DNA from: WVWW01 sp041568335
GTDB taxonomy: Bacteria > Acidobacteriota > Polarisedimenticolia > Polarisedimenticolales > Polarisedimenticolaceae
Length of the DNA stretch: 7,292 bases
Reading direction: 5' to 3'
NCBI GenBank assembly: GCA_041568335.1
Contig: JBFFZZ010000156.1
Span: 1-7,292 of the forward strand
Part shown: piece after piece, positions 1 to 5,861 of the stretch
Position numbering within the stretch: the stretch's first letter is position 1
Layout of the letters: every line of letters begins with the position of its first letter
The notes under the pieces: model-generated
Seen by the model: only the letters and a program-made list of their open reading frames with translations
What the model was told of the DNA's origin: nothing
The model's database searches: none
Made by a program: the position numbers and the translations under genes

Positions 1-20
1 CCTCAGGGTTCTTGGAGTCC

Positions 21-61
21 GGCTAACTAGTATTCAGCGGAACTAGCGAAAATGGTTAGTG
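21..61. repeat. Two-stem inverted repeat, possible attC-like site
   Basis: An outer pair CTAAC (23-27) / GTTAG (55-59) encloses an inner pair CTAGT (27-31) / ACTAG (42-46). The inner loop is about 10 nt and there is an unpaired stretch at 47-54. Nested R and L pairs with a bulge are the layout of integron attC sites. However, the element spans only 41 bp, shorter than usual attC sites, and the outer boxes deviate from RYYYAAC/GTTRRRY (GGCTAAC and GTTAGTG on plus). It lies about 140 bp beyond the 3' end of the integrase gene, the side where cassettes sit in integrons with reversed intI. The rest of 1-203 shows no gene that I can support. It could equally be chance or a weak transcription hairpin. 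Confidence 0.22.
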
Positions 62-203
62 CTGCGTACCGTGCGGCGTATGCCGGGTTGTGTGTCTGCA
101 ACATATCTTTCAAGTGCCTGAAAACCCTCGTCGTTGCGGGTTGAGCGGGGATATCGGGTTTCGGGTTATGCGGAACAGGATAAGCCGGTCGGAGCCTTGG
201 GGT

Positions 204-1202
204 CTAGAGGAGATCCAGTGGGCTTCGAGCCGCGAGGGGTCCTCGGTTCAGGATGTGCGTGTAGATCATGGTCGTTTCCAGGCTGCGATGTCCGAGCAGC
301 GCCTGGACCGTCCGGATGTCCTTGCCCGCCTCGAGCAGATGGGTGGCGAAGGAGTGCCGGAGGGTGTGGCAGGTTGCGGGTTTCTGGATCCCGGCCTCGA
401 GGACCCCGCGCTTGACGGCACGTTGGACGGCGGATTCGTGGAGGTGGTGACGACGCCGTTGACCTGTTTCGTCGTCGGTGTAGATGCGTCTGGCGGGGAA
501 GACCCACTGCCAGCGCCAGTCCCGTCCCCTCCCTGGGTACTTTCTTTCGATCGCGTAGGGCAGCTCGACCCAACCGGCGCCCCGCTTCAGGTCTGTCTGA
601 TGGAGACGCTTCGCGTTTGCGACGTGGGATTTCAGAGCCCCGGCTAGACGTTCGGGAAGGAGGGCGTTCCGGTCCTTGTCACCCTTGCCACCGCGTACGG
701 TGATTTGGTGACGTCCGAAATCGACGTCCTTGATGCGCAGTCGCAAGACCTCGAGCAGACGGAAACCCGATCCGTACATCAGAGCCGCCAGAAGCCAAGA
801 GGTGCCCTCGAGTCGATCGAGAAGCCGGCGGACCTCGTCGCGGGTCAGAACGACGGGCATGTGTCTTTTCTTCTTGGCGCGGACGATGTCTTCCAACCAG
901 GGAAGATGGACCTGAAGGACGCGCTTGTAGAGGAACAGGAGCGCACTGAGTGCCTGAGTCTGGGTCGACGGGGCGACGCGACGTTCGACCGCCAGGTGGG
1001 TCAGGAACCGATTGATTTCGGCTTCGCCGAGATGGGCCGGGTGCTTGCGGTCGTAAAAGGCAAGGAAGCGGCGGATCCACCCCAGATAGGAACGAGCCGT
1101 GCGTCGGCTGTAGTGACGGGCACGCAGCTCGCGGCGGGTTTGTTCGTGGACCTCTGGCAATCCTCCCGGTCCGTGGGACGGTGGGCTTTCGACGGTGCTC
1201 AT
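204..1202 (-). CDS. intI: Integron-type integrase (IntI family tyrosine recombinase)
   Basis: This 332-aa site-specific tyrosine recombinase of the integron integrase family would join DNA at attI/attC-type sites. It has an N-terminal SAM-like core-binding domain (about 15-105) and a C-terminal catalytic domain (about 115-325). The catalytic set is complete: R148 in GSGFRLLE, K173 in GGKGDKDR, H279 and R282 in HTLRHSFATHLLEAG, H305 in LLGHRSLETT, and nucleophile Y314 in MIYTHILNRG. The IntI-specific extra helix, lacking in XerC/D, is the patch at 219-237 (ERKYPGRGRDWRWQWVFPA). The C-terminus RSPLDLL is also typical of IntI. Length matches known IntI proteins (about 320-340 aa). The ATG at 1202 is chosen because it overlaps the toxin stop as ATGA and gives the family length; the frame stays open to 1406 but that part is toxin antisense. 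No own promoter or good ribosome-binding site is visible, so expression probably depends on the upstream toxin-antitoxin genes. Confidence 0.93.
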   Translation of the reverse strand: MSTVESPPSHGPGGLPEVHEQTRRELRARHYSRRTARSYLGWIRRFLAFYDRKHPAHLGEAEINRFLTHLAVERRVAPSTQTQALSALLFLYKRVLQVHLPWLEDIVRAKKKRHMPVVLTRDEVRRLLDRLEGTSWLLAALMYGSGFRLLEVLRLRIKDVDFGRHQITVRGGKGDKDRNALLPERLAGALKSHVANAKRLHQTDLKRGAGWVELPYAIERKYPGRGRDWRWQWVFPARRIYTDDETGQRRRHHLHESAVQRAVKRGVLEAGIQKPATCHTLRHSFATHLLEAGKDIRTVQALLGHRSLETTMIYTHILNRGPLAARSPLDLL

Positions 1203-1525
1203 TGAAGTCCGAGCGCGACGGAAAGAGCGCGATCGAGGTCGTCGAGGCGATTCGTCGGCACCGAGCCGATGAAGTCGGTGAGCCGGTTGCGTGGGAGGCT
1301 GACGAGCTCGTCGCAGAAAACGGAGCTGTCCTGTTTGAGCCCCGCTTCGGGGCCGAGATCGACCTGAGTCGACAGACCGCTTCGGGAAGAGTAGATCGGC
1401 GCGCACACGATCGTCGAGAAACTCGAATCGATGAGGACCTGGCGACTGACGACGACGAAGGCGCGTCGCCTCTTCGGATCACCCGGCCCGGGCTTGCGAA
1501 CCAGGTAAATGTCGCCGCGGTTCAC
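1199..1525 (-). CDS. MazF/PemK-family toxin (type II TA endoribonuclease)
   Basis: This 108-aa protein has the layout of MazF/PemK toxins, which cleave mRNA or other RNA at short motifs and are held inactive by a bound antitoxin. Visible family features are RGDIYLV at 3-9 (conserved RGD/RGE start strand), RRRAFVVVSRQ at 19-29, SSFSTIVCAPI at 34-44 (strand with conserved T), GLKQDSSVFCDEL at 62-74, RNRLTDFIGSV at 79-89 and the C-terminal helix ending in ALGL. Length is typical for MazF (105-115 aa). Translation starts at GTG 1525, 10 bp after the antitoxin stop, with only a weak AGG upstream, so coupling to the antitoxin is likely. Its stop TGA overlaps the integrase ATG by 4 nt. Family assignment is firm; cleavage specificity cannot be read from the sequence. 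Confidence 0.88.
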   Translation of the reverse strand: MNRGDIYLVRKPGPGDPKRRRAFVVVSRQVLIDSSFSTIVCAPIYSSRSGLSTQVDLGPEAGLKQDSSVFCDELVSLPRNRLTDFIGSVPTNRLDDLDRALSVALGLQ

Positions 1526-1535
1526 GGCGCACGAC

Positions 1536-1766
1536 CTATTCGAATCCCTGGTAGCCGCTCACGTCGTCGGCTTCCCGGGCGAGCTTGGCCGCGTCTCTTT
1601 CCAGGATCCTGCGGTCGCGGGCGTCCCGCTGCCGGCGTTCCCGTTCCGTGAGGTAGTCGGAAAGCGCCTCTTCCATGATTGCGGATCGGTTGCCGCGCGG
1701 GCCGATCATGCGATCGAGTCGGTAGAGGAGGTCTTCCGAAAGTGTGACGGATGTCTTCGCTTTCAT
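1536..1766 (-). CDS. Ribbon-helix-helix antitoxin paired with MazF-like toxin
   Basis: This 76-aa protein has an N-terminal ribbon-helix-helix DNA-binding fold: the strand KAKTSVTLSE (2-11), helix A (11-20), the turn PRGNRS (23-28) and helix B (28-39, SAIMEEALSDYL). The charged C-terminal tail (40-76) would wrap the toxin, as in MazE antitoxins of the RHH/CopG type. The start at 1766 is required because the DNA-binding strand begins at residue 2. There is no Shine-Dalgarno sequence before this ATG: the promoter -10 ends only about 11 bp upstream. The gene lies 10 bp before the toxin gene and heads the antitoxin-toxin-integrase unit. It probably represses its own promoter through the inverted repeat at 1765-1782. 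Confidence 0.87.
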   Translation of the reverse strand: MKAKTSVTLSEDLLYRLDRMIGPRGNRSAIMEEALSDYLTERERRQRDARDRRILERDAAKLAREADDVSGYQGFE

Positions 1767-1782
1767 ACTACTTTAGTAGTAT
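1765..1782. promoter_or_regulatory. 18-bp perfect inverted repeat, likely antitoxin operator
   Basis: ATACTACT-TT-AGTAGTAT has perfect 8-bp arms with a 2-bp spacer. It overlaps most of the -10 box, the predicted transcription start and the first two bases of the antitoxin start codon. Ribbon-helix-helix antitoxins bind short palindromes in their own promoters, so this is the obvious candidate operator. Occupancy would block RNA polymerase and so repress toxin and integrase too. The palindrome is seen; the binding is inferred. Confidence 0.7.
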
Positions 1783-1806
1783 ACGCAGTTGAGAAACCCG
1801 AGTCAA
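1778..1806 (-). promoter_or_regulatory. Sigma-70-like promoter of antitoxin-toxin-intI operon
   Basis: On the minus strand, TTGACT (1806-1801) is followed after exactly 17 bp by TATACT (1783-1778). Each box differs by one base from the TTGACA/TATAAT consensus. The expected transcription start falls around 1769-1773, only about 3-7 nt before the antitoxin ATG at 1766, implying a leaderless or nearly leaderless mRNA. No promoter this good is visible upstream of the toxin or integrase genes, so this one is inferred to drive all three. Confidence 0.72.
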
Positions 1807-1845
1807 GGAAGCATCGACCGGAGCGCGGTTTTCGAAACGGAAAGG

Positions 1846-2139
1846 CTACGTGGAGGCGGCTTCGCTCTGCTCCACGCGGACGATCTCCAGATCGATCAAC
1901 CGATCGAGGATCTCGATCGTGTCCCGCCTGGCGGTGGATTCGTCGACCTCGAACTCCTGGACGAGGATCCGGGTCAGGTCGTCGACCGAATGCTGGCCGT
2001 CGCAGTGCAGGAAGATTTCTCGAAGCGTGGCGTTGAGCACGTGGAACTTCTTGCTTTCGGCGTCGTAGAGCACGAGCTCGTCGGCCAGGTCCCGGACCAG
2101 GTAGCGATCGGTCTTGGTGGGGCGGTCATCCGGACGCAT
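1846..2139 (-). CDS. PqqD-like peptide-binding protein (HPr-rel-A set)
   Basis: This 97-aa protein of the PqqD superfamily has a RiPP recognition element-like winged helix-turn-helix fold that usually binds a leader peptide and presents it to a modifying enzyme. The hallmark segments are in order: ELVLYDAESKKFHVLNATLREIFLHCDG (21-48), with conserved LYD, HVLN and CDG, then SVDDLTRILVQEFEVD (51-66) and a C-terminal helix with LIDLEIV (81-87). The ATG at 2139 is preferred over the in-frame start at 2196 because GGAG lies 7 nt upstream (2150-2147) and the PqqD homology begins just after it. The gene follows the HprK-related kinase by 81 bp on the same strand. PqqD-like, HprK-like and PF14907 nucleotidyltransferase genes recur together as the HPr-rel-A set. 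No substrate peptide is visible nearby. Confidence 0.83.
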   Translation of the reverse strand: MRPDDRPTKTDRYLVRDLADELVLYDAESKKFHVLNATLREIFLHCDGQHSVDDLTRILVQEFEVDESTARRDTIEILDRLIDLEIVRVEQSEAAST

Positions 2140-2173
2140 GGACGGTCTCCGTACCTCTTCGTTGAGGAAGATT

Positions 2174-2189
2174 GACCCGGCGGCGGGTC
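2174..2189. other. Small hairpin between kinase and PqqD-like genes
   Basis: GACCCG-GCGG-CGGGTC forms a 6-bp stem with a 4-nt loop in the 81-bp gap between kinase stop and PqqD-like start. Only a mixed A/T/C stretch follows on the minus strand, with no U-tract, so it is at best a weak attenuator or processing site. Confidence 0.2.
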
Positions 2190-2220
2190 GAATCAAGTTT
2201 CGTCGTCTCCGCGAGCGAGG

Positions 2221-3327
2221 TCACCGGGTCAGTCCTTCCACGTGGTTCGCCATGGTCTCGAAGTCGCCGACGCGCAAGCGGAAGCAACGGGCGGATGCGA
2301 GGGCGGCGGCGACGTCGAGGAACAGGCGGGTCGTATCGCCCTCGTACGCCTGCATCAGCCGGCCGCGTCGGCGGCGGTTTTGCACCTCGCGGCAGAGCAG
2401 CACCGCGGCCTCCCGGCGTTTGAGTGGAGCCAGATTCGGCGTGGACCGGAAATCGGCCGGGACGCCGGGAGAGGTTTCGGAAAAGGCGACGAAGTCCCGT
2501 TCGAGGAGCTCCGAAAAGTGTTCGGGCGGCAGCCGCCCGTGGTCCAGCCGGATACGTAAGATCGAGATATCGTCCCGGTCGTCCTGCCCGAGAAGCTCGG
2601 CGCCGGGGATGCTCCGGAGGAGGGTCCCGGCCCCTTCCCGGCCTCGAGGCCAGATCCCCAGGTGGACCACCGACCGGTACGGTTCGGCGCCGTCGCCGGA
2701 TTCGAGGATCACGACGTGGCCGAGCCGTGCGGCCTCGTCGGCCACGACGGCGTCGCCGAGCACCTCTCCCACGTCGATCAGGACCTTGCCGAGCATGCGG
2801 GGATGCGTGGGATCGGCCGCCGCATCGATGAAACGCGGTGGCAGCCGCACCGTCCCGTCGGGCAGCAAACCGACCGTCCGCGGGTAGGGCTCGACCCTGG
2901 CCGTCGAGAGATCGATCGGCGCGTAGTCGTCGCTCAGGAAACGGAAATCCCGGCACAACAGCTCTAGGGTGAGCGAGGTCTTGCCGAAACCCGACGGCCC
3001 CGCGATCAGCAGCGCGTCGCCCCGGGCATCGACCAGCGCGGCCGCGTGCAACACCGCGTGGGTCGACACGCGGTCGAAGACGGCGGTGAGGAATCGCTCG
3101 TAGATCTGCAGCGTCAGGTTGCCGCCGCGGATGACGGGGACGACCTCGGCGCCGTCCGTGAACGACTCGGCCCGCGTGGATTCGATCCGGATCTCGTGGC
3201 TGTCGCCGGGGGGCGGATCCTGGGACAGGAAGCGGCCGTAGGAACGGACGATGGGTGCCAGCACGGTGTCGGGTCCGCGCAGGGTGACCGGGATGTGGAG
3301 AACGTTGAAATGGTACGTCGTCAACAC
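2221..3327 (-). CDS. HprK-related kinase A (HPr kinase-like P-loop protein)
   Basis: This 368-aa protein is related to the catalytic domain of HPr kinase/phosphorylase, the P-loop Ser kinase fold. The N-terminal 90 residues are a family-specific region. The kinase core starts at about residue 90 (HAVLHAAALVD). It carries a Walker A loop GPSGFGKTS (110-118, lysine 116) and an acidic motif SDDYAPID (132-139) matching the Walker B-like DD region of HprK. The long C-terminus is Arg-rich around 317-323. Translation starts at GTG 3327 with AGGG 6 nt upstream. No HPr or PTS gene is in the window. The nearest partners are the PqqD-like gene downstream and the divergent nucleotidyltransferase, which points to the HPr-rel-A set rather than carbon catabolite control. 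Homologous kinases phosphorylate lasso peptides in paeninodin-type clusters; whether this one acts on a peptide is inference. Confidence 0.82.
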   Translation of the reverse strand: MLTTYHFNVLHIPVTLRGPDTVLAPIVRSYGRFLSQDPPPGDSHEIRIESTRAESFTDGAEVVPVIRGGNLTLQIYERFLTAVFDRVSTHAVLHAAALVDARGDALLIAGPSGFGKTSLTLELLCRDFRFLSDDYAPIDLSTARVEPYPRTVGLLPDGTVRLPPRFIDAAADPTHPRMLGKVLIDVGEVLGDAVVADEAARLGHVVILESGDGAEPYRSVVHLGIWPRGREGAGTLLRSIPGAELLGQDDRDDISILRIRLDHGRLPPEHFSELLERDFVAFSETSPGVPADFRSTPNLAPLKRREAAVLLCREVQNRRRRGRLMQAYEGDTTRLFLDVAAALASARCFRLRVGDFETMANHVEGLTR

Positions 3328-3377
3328 GCGGGGCCCTACCGAACCGGCGCAGTGATTCTAGCGCAGATCGGCGGGAT

Positions 3378-3617
3378 TCACTGTCCGTGGTGGCCCCTCG
3401 GACCTTCCCCGACCTGCGGGGAAATCGTGGTGACGAGGTAGAAGTAGGCGTTGCCGTCCTGCAGCGCGCCGGGTTGGGTCCAGCCTGACTGCGGGGTCGT
3501 CGTCTCCACGACGAACGCCGAGCCGTTCGAGGCGGCGGCGTTGGTGGCGACGCGGACCCTGTACAGCACGCAGGGCGGCGCTCGACGAAACCGGACAGAC
3601 GCCACGGTCCCCCTCAT
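3378..3617 (-). pseudogene. C-terminal remnant of secreted, fibronectin-III-like protein
   Basis: The minus frame ending in TGA at 3378 encodes about 60 residues that read like the end of an extracellular beta-sandwich domain: LYRVRVATN, then SGWTQPGALQDGNAYFYLVTT, then VGEGPRG just before the stop. The pattern (Asp-Gly-x-x-aromatic-Tyr-Leu-Val, then Gly-Glu-Gly-Pro-x-Gly) is common at the C-termini of secreted multi-domain proteins with fibronectin-III-like repeats. No N-terminus, signal peptide or start with a ribosome-binding site exists. Past about 3570 the frame turns Arg-rich and loses resemblance. I read it as a truncated gene end. The similarity is judged by eye. Confidence 0.4.
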
Positions 3618-3619
3618 CG

Positions 3620-3874
3620 GTGGCCGTCGAGGCGAGCGCGTTCGAGCACGGCATGGGGGGAGGCCCGTTGCCGGTCAAGATCCCGATCGACCGCGAAGGG
3701 ATCTGGTCCCTGACCCACGCCGACCTGCTCGCCGCCGGATTCGATGCAACCGGCACCTCCTCGACCGCCCTCTCGCTGACCGCCGGTGGGGCCGCGAGCC
3801 GACCGGGGCCGACAACAAGCGAGGTCGTGCCGGCCGCCGCGGCGCTTGCAATCCCCGGAGGCGCCGGGCGATAG
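3620..3874 (+). pseudogene. Fragment of secreted protein with gingipain-preamble-like segment
   Basis: From GTG 3620 an 84-codon frame runs to TAG at 3874. Residues 17-54 (from LPVKIPIDREGIWSLT through HADLLAAGFDATG to ALSLTAGG) resemble a segment that often precedes gingipain-like C25 peptidase domains in secreted proteins: a V-K-I-x-[IV]-D-x-x-G start, then L-T-x-A-D-L-x-A-A-G-[FL]-D. After about residue 55 the sequence turns low-complexity (Ala/Pro/Thr) and ends without any peptidase domain. No signal peptide or good ribosome-binding site precedes it. It is best explained as a gene remnant next to the opposite-strand remnant at 3378-3617. A small expressed protein cannot be excluded. Confidence 0.38.
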
Positions 3875-3921
3875 TTCGCTCGGTCCGGGCGGCTCGTGGG
3901 TCCGGAACCCGAGAATCCGTC

Positions 3922-5121
3922 GTGTCGGTCGAGTTCACCTATCTGTCGCAGCTGGCCCGCGCGTACCTCTCCGGTCCGCCCGCGGCCCCTCCTCCGAAAG
4001 AGATGGATTGGGAGGAAGTGCTCCGCCTGTTGACGGCCCAGAACCTGGCGGCCAGCCTGGCGCCGCTCATCGTCGACGACGCGGCACCCGAATCGGTCAA
4101 GGAACGTGTTCGCTCACAGGCGCGCAATTACCACCGCTGGAGTGCCTTGCTCGGGTTCGAATCGATCCGCTTCCTGCGTGCGCTGACCGAAGCGGGGATC
4201 CAAGGCGTGCTGCTCAAAGGTCTGGCGTTGGCCCGAACCGTGTACACCCGCCCCGAGCATCGGACCTCGGTCGACATCGATGTCCTGGTCAGGCGAGCGT
4301 CGCTCGACCCGGCGCTCGAGGTCCTTCGCGAGCTCGGTTACACCCGGTGCCACACCCTGCGTCACCTGACGTTCTACGAGCAGCATCATTTCCACTTGAT
4401 CCTCGAGAACGCCGACAGCGTGGTCATCGAGCTCCACTGGGACCTATCGAAGCCGCAGGACTACTGTCGGTTCGACCTCGACGGCTTCGTCACCCGTACG
4501 AGTCCGATCGAGGTGGATGGGCTGTCCGTGCAAGTCCCGTCCGACGAGGATCAGCTCTTGCACGCCGCGTACCAATCGCTTTGCGATGGCTTTCCCGATC
4601 TCCGTCGAGTCCTCGACGCGGCGCTCGTGCTGAAGCGCGGCCGCGTCGATCCCGGCCTGCTCGCGAAACTGGCCAGGGATCAGGGCGTGGCGACTTCCCT
4701 GTGGCTCCTGCTCGATCTCCAGCGAGCGATTCTGGGCGAGCCGATACCGCCGGAGCTCGAGCGGGCCGTCCAACCGGACGCCCTCGTCCGGCGCTGTCTG
4801 AGGAGCCTGGAACTGCCGTCGAGAAGCGTTGCCGGCGATGCGGAGCGGCGCGCCGGGTTCAAGAAACTGATGTTGTGCCTTTGCGCACCGGATCTCGGTA
4901 CCGCGATGTTCGAGATTCGGCGTTATGTATTGGTCGGACGCGACCAGTGGCTCGACATGGGGTACGACCCCGAAGCGCCCCCGAGCCGGACGCGCCGCAT
5001 CTCCATCGGGATGCGCCGATGCCTATCGCTCGCGAGGATCCTGGCGTACCAGGCCTGGAGGCTGACCCGCGGGCGTCAGTTCCTGCGGCCGCCGATCAAC
5101 CCCAGCCGGAAGGCCCAGTAG
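3922..5121 (+). CDS. PF14907-type nucleotidyltransferase family protein
   Basis: This 399-aa protein is from the uncharacterised nucleotidyltransferase family (NTP_transf_5). The DNA polymerase beta-like active site is visible: GVLLKGLALARTVY (95-108), then RTSVDIDVLV (114-123) with the metal-binding pair D118/D120. A third acidic candidate is E170 in VVIELHWDL (167-175), followed by a helical C-terminal half including PSDEDQLLHAAYQSL (206-220). The GTG at 3922 is chosen with GAGA 7 nt upstream (3911-3914). The frame stays open far upstream to 3451, but that part is Arg/Pro-rich non-coding translation. It is divergent from the HprK-related kinase and completes the PqqD/HprK/nucleotidyltransferase trio. 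Substrate and nucleotide are unknown for the family. The last 46 bp overlap the YugP-like gene convergently. Confidence 0.82.
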   Translation: MSVEFTYLSQLARAYLSGPPAAPPPKEMDWEEVLRLLTAQNLAASLAPLIVDDAAPESVKERVRSQARNYHRWSALLGFESIRFLRALTEAGIQGVLLKGLALARTVYTRPEHRTSVDIDVLVRRASLDPALEVLRELGYTRCHTLRHLTFYEQHHFHLILENADSVVIELHWDLSKPQDYCRFDLDGFVTRTSPIEVDGLSVQVPSDEDQLLHAAYQSLCDGFPDLRRVLDAALVLKRGRVDPGLLAKLARDQGVATSLWLLLDLQRAILGEPIPPELERAVQPDALVRRCLRSLELPSRSVAGDAERRAGFKKLMLCLCAPDLGTAMFEIRRYVLVGRDQWLDMGYDPEAPPSRTRRISIGMRRCLSLARILAYQAWRLTRGRQFLRPPINPSRKAQ

Positions 5122-5786
5122 AGCAGCGTCAGCAACGAGGTCACGAACGCGGCGACGTAGGTCATCGCGGCGGCGTTGAGCACCTTGCGCGCGCCGGCCA
5201 GCTCGTCCCGCGTGACCAGACCACCGGAGTCGAGCGCGGCGAGGGCGCGCTTGCTGGCGTCGAACTCGACCGGCAGGGTCACGAGCGTGAACACCGTCGT
5301 GGTCGCGAACAGGACGACGCCGATCATCGAGGCCGTGTGGCCGAGTGGAGTCGCGGCGCCGCCGAGGATGGCGGCCAAAATCAGCACGACGATCGACAGG
5401 CCGCTCCCGGTGTTGGCGACGGGAACCCAGGCCGAGCGGAAGCCCAGCGGCGCGTAGCCCGTGGCGTGCTGGATGGCGTGGCCGACTTCGTGGGCGGCAA
5501 CGCCGAACGCGGCCATGCTGTTGCTGCCGTAGACCGGCTCGCTGAGGCGCAGCGTCTTGGTACGCGGGTCGTAGTGATCGGACAGCCGGCCGCGGACCGG
5601 TTCGATCGTGACGTCGCGGATGCCGTTGCGATCGAGGATCGCCTGGGCCACCTGGGCCCCGGTCAACCGCGAGCGCGTGGCGATGCGGGAGTACTTCGCG
5701 AAGGCGCCCTTGACCCGCGCCTGGGCGAACAGGCTCAGCGCCATCCCGACGCCGATCACGATCAGATAGATGGGATCGAAGAACAT
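5076..5786 (-). CDS. YugP-like zinc metallopeptidase (Zn_peptidase_2), membrane-bound
   Basis: This 236-aa membrane protein of the PF04298/YugP family is a predicted neutral zinc metallopeptidase of unknown substrate. The zinc motif is HEVGH (99-103) within AAFGVAAHEVGHAIQHATGY. The conserved PVEFDASKRAL (172-182) probably supplies the third ligand. Hydrophobic segments are at about 4-20, 128-148, 153-172 and 206-230. The RLSDHYDPRTKTLRLSEPVY stretch (68-87) before the zinc motif is also typical. Length matches the family (about 225-235 aa). The ATG at 5786 has GAGG 6 nt upstream (5796-5793). Its 3' end overlaps the convergent nucleotidyltransferase gene by 46 bp. It is the last gene of the minus-strand series starting with dodecin; 75 bp separate it from the DUF2007 gene. 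Confidence 0.92.
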   Translation of the reverse strand: MFFDPIYLIVIGVGMALSLFAQARVKGAFAKYSRIATRSRLTGAQVAQAILDRNGIRDVTIEPVRGRLSDHYDPRTKTLRLSEPVYGSNSMAAFGVAAHEVGHAIQHATGYAPLGFRSAWVPVANTGSGLSIVVLILAAILGGAATPLGHTASMIGVVLFATTTVFTLVTLPVEFDASKRALAALDSGGLVTRDELAGARKVLNAAAMTYVAAFVTSLLTLLYWAFRLGLIGGRRN

Positions 5787-5799
5787 GCTTGACCTCGGT

Positions 5800-5818
5800 A
5801 ACGGGCGAGCCGCCCGTT
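5800..5818. other. 8-bp stem hairpin in yugP leader
   Basis: AACGGGCG-AGC-CGCCCGTT is a perfect 8-bp stem with a 3-nt loop, directly upstream of the GAGG ribosome-binding site (5796-5793) of the YugP-like gene. No T-run follows on the minus strand. On plus, the arm is followed by a short T-containing stretch (TCGTTCCCTTT). It could be a weak plus-strand terminator-like element, or an mRNA structure separating the DUF2007 and yugP messages. Confidence 0.35.
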
Positions 5819-5861
5819 TCGTTCCCTTTGGTTAAGATCGAAAGCCCCGGGTGGCAAGGGC

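Noticed and set aside
141..150. GTTGAGC as an attC/attI core site (GTTRRRY)
   Set aside because: It matches the 7-mer consensus, but no partner RYYYAAC at suitable distance or symmetric inner boxes; such 7-mers are common by chance.
1203..1406. Extended N-terminus of the integrase frame (68 extra residues)
   Set aside because: It is the antisense/alternate frame of the toxin gene, Arg/Ser-rich and without IntI similarity; the ATGA-overlapping ATG at 1202 gives the normal IntI length.
2523..2539. Perfect palindrome CGGGCGGC-A-GCCGCCCG
   Set aside because: It lies inside the HprK-related coding sequence (codons for HGRLPPE) with no T-run or regulatory context; likely a GC-rich coding coincidence.
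3451..3921. Upstream extension of the nucleotidyltransferase frame
   Set aside because: Arg/Gly-rich translation with no domain; family similarity starts at about 3922, where a GTG with GAGA upstream exists.
3786..5792. 668-codon plus frame
   Set aside because: Out-of-frame shadow of the nucleotidyltransferase and antisense of yugP; composition is typical of high-GC spurious frames.
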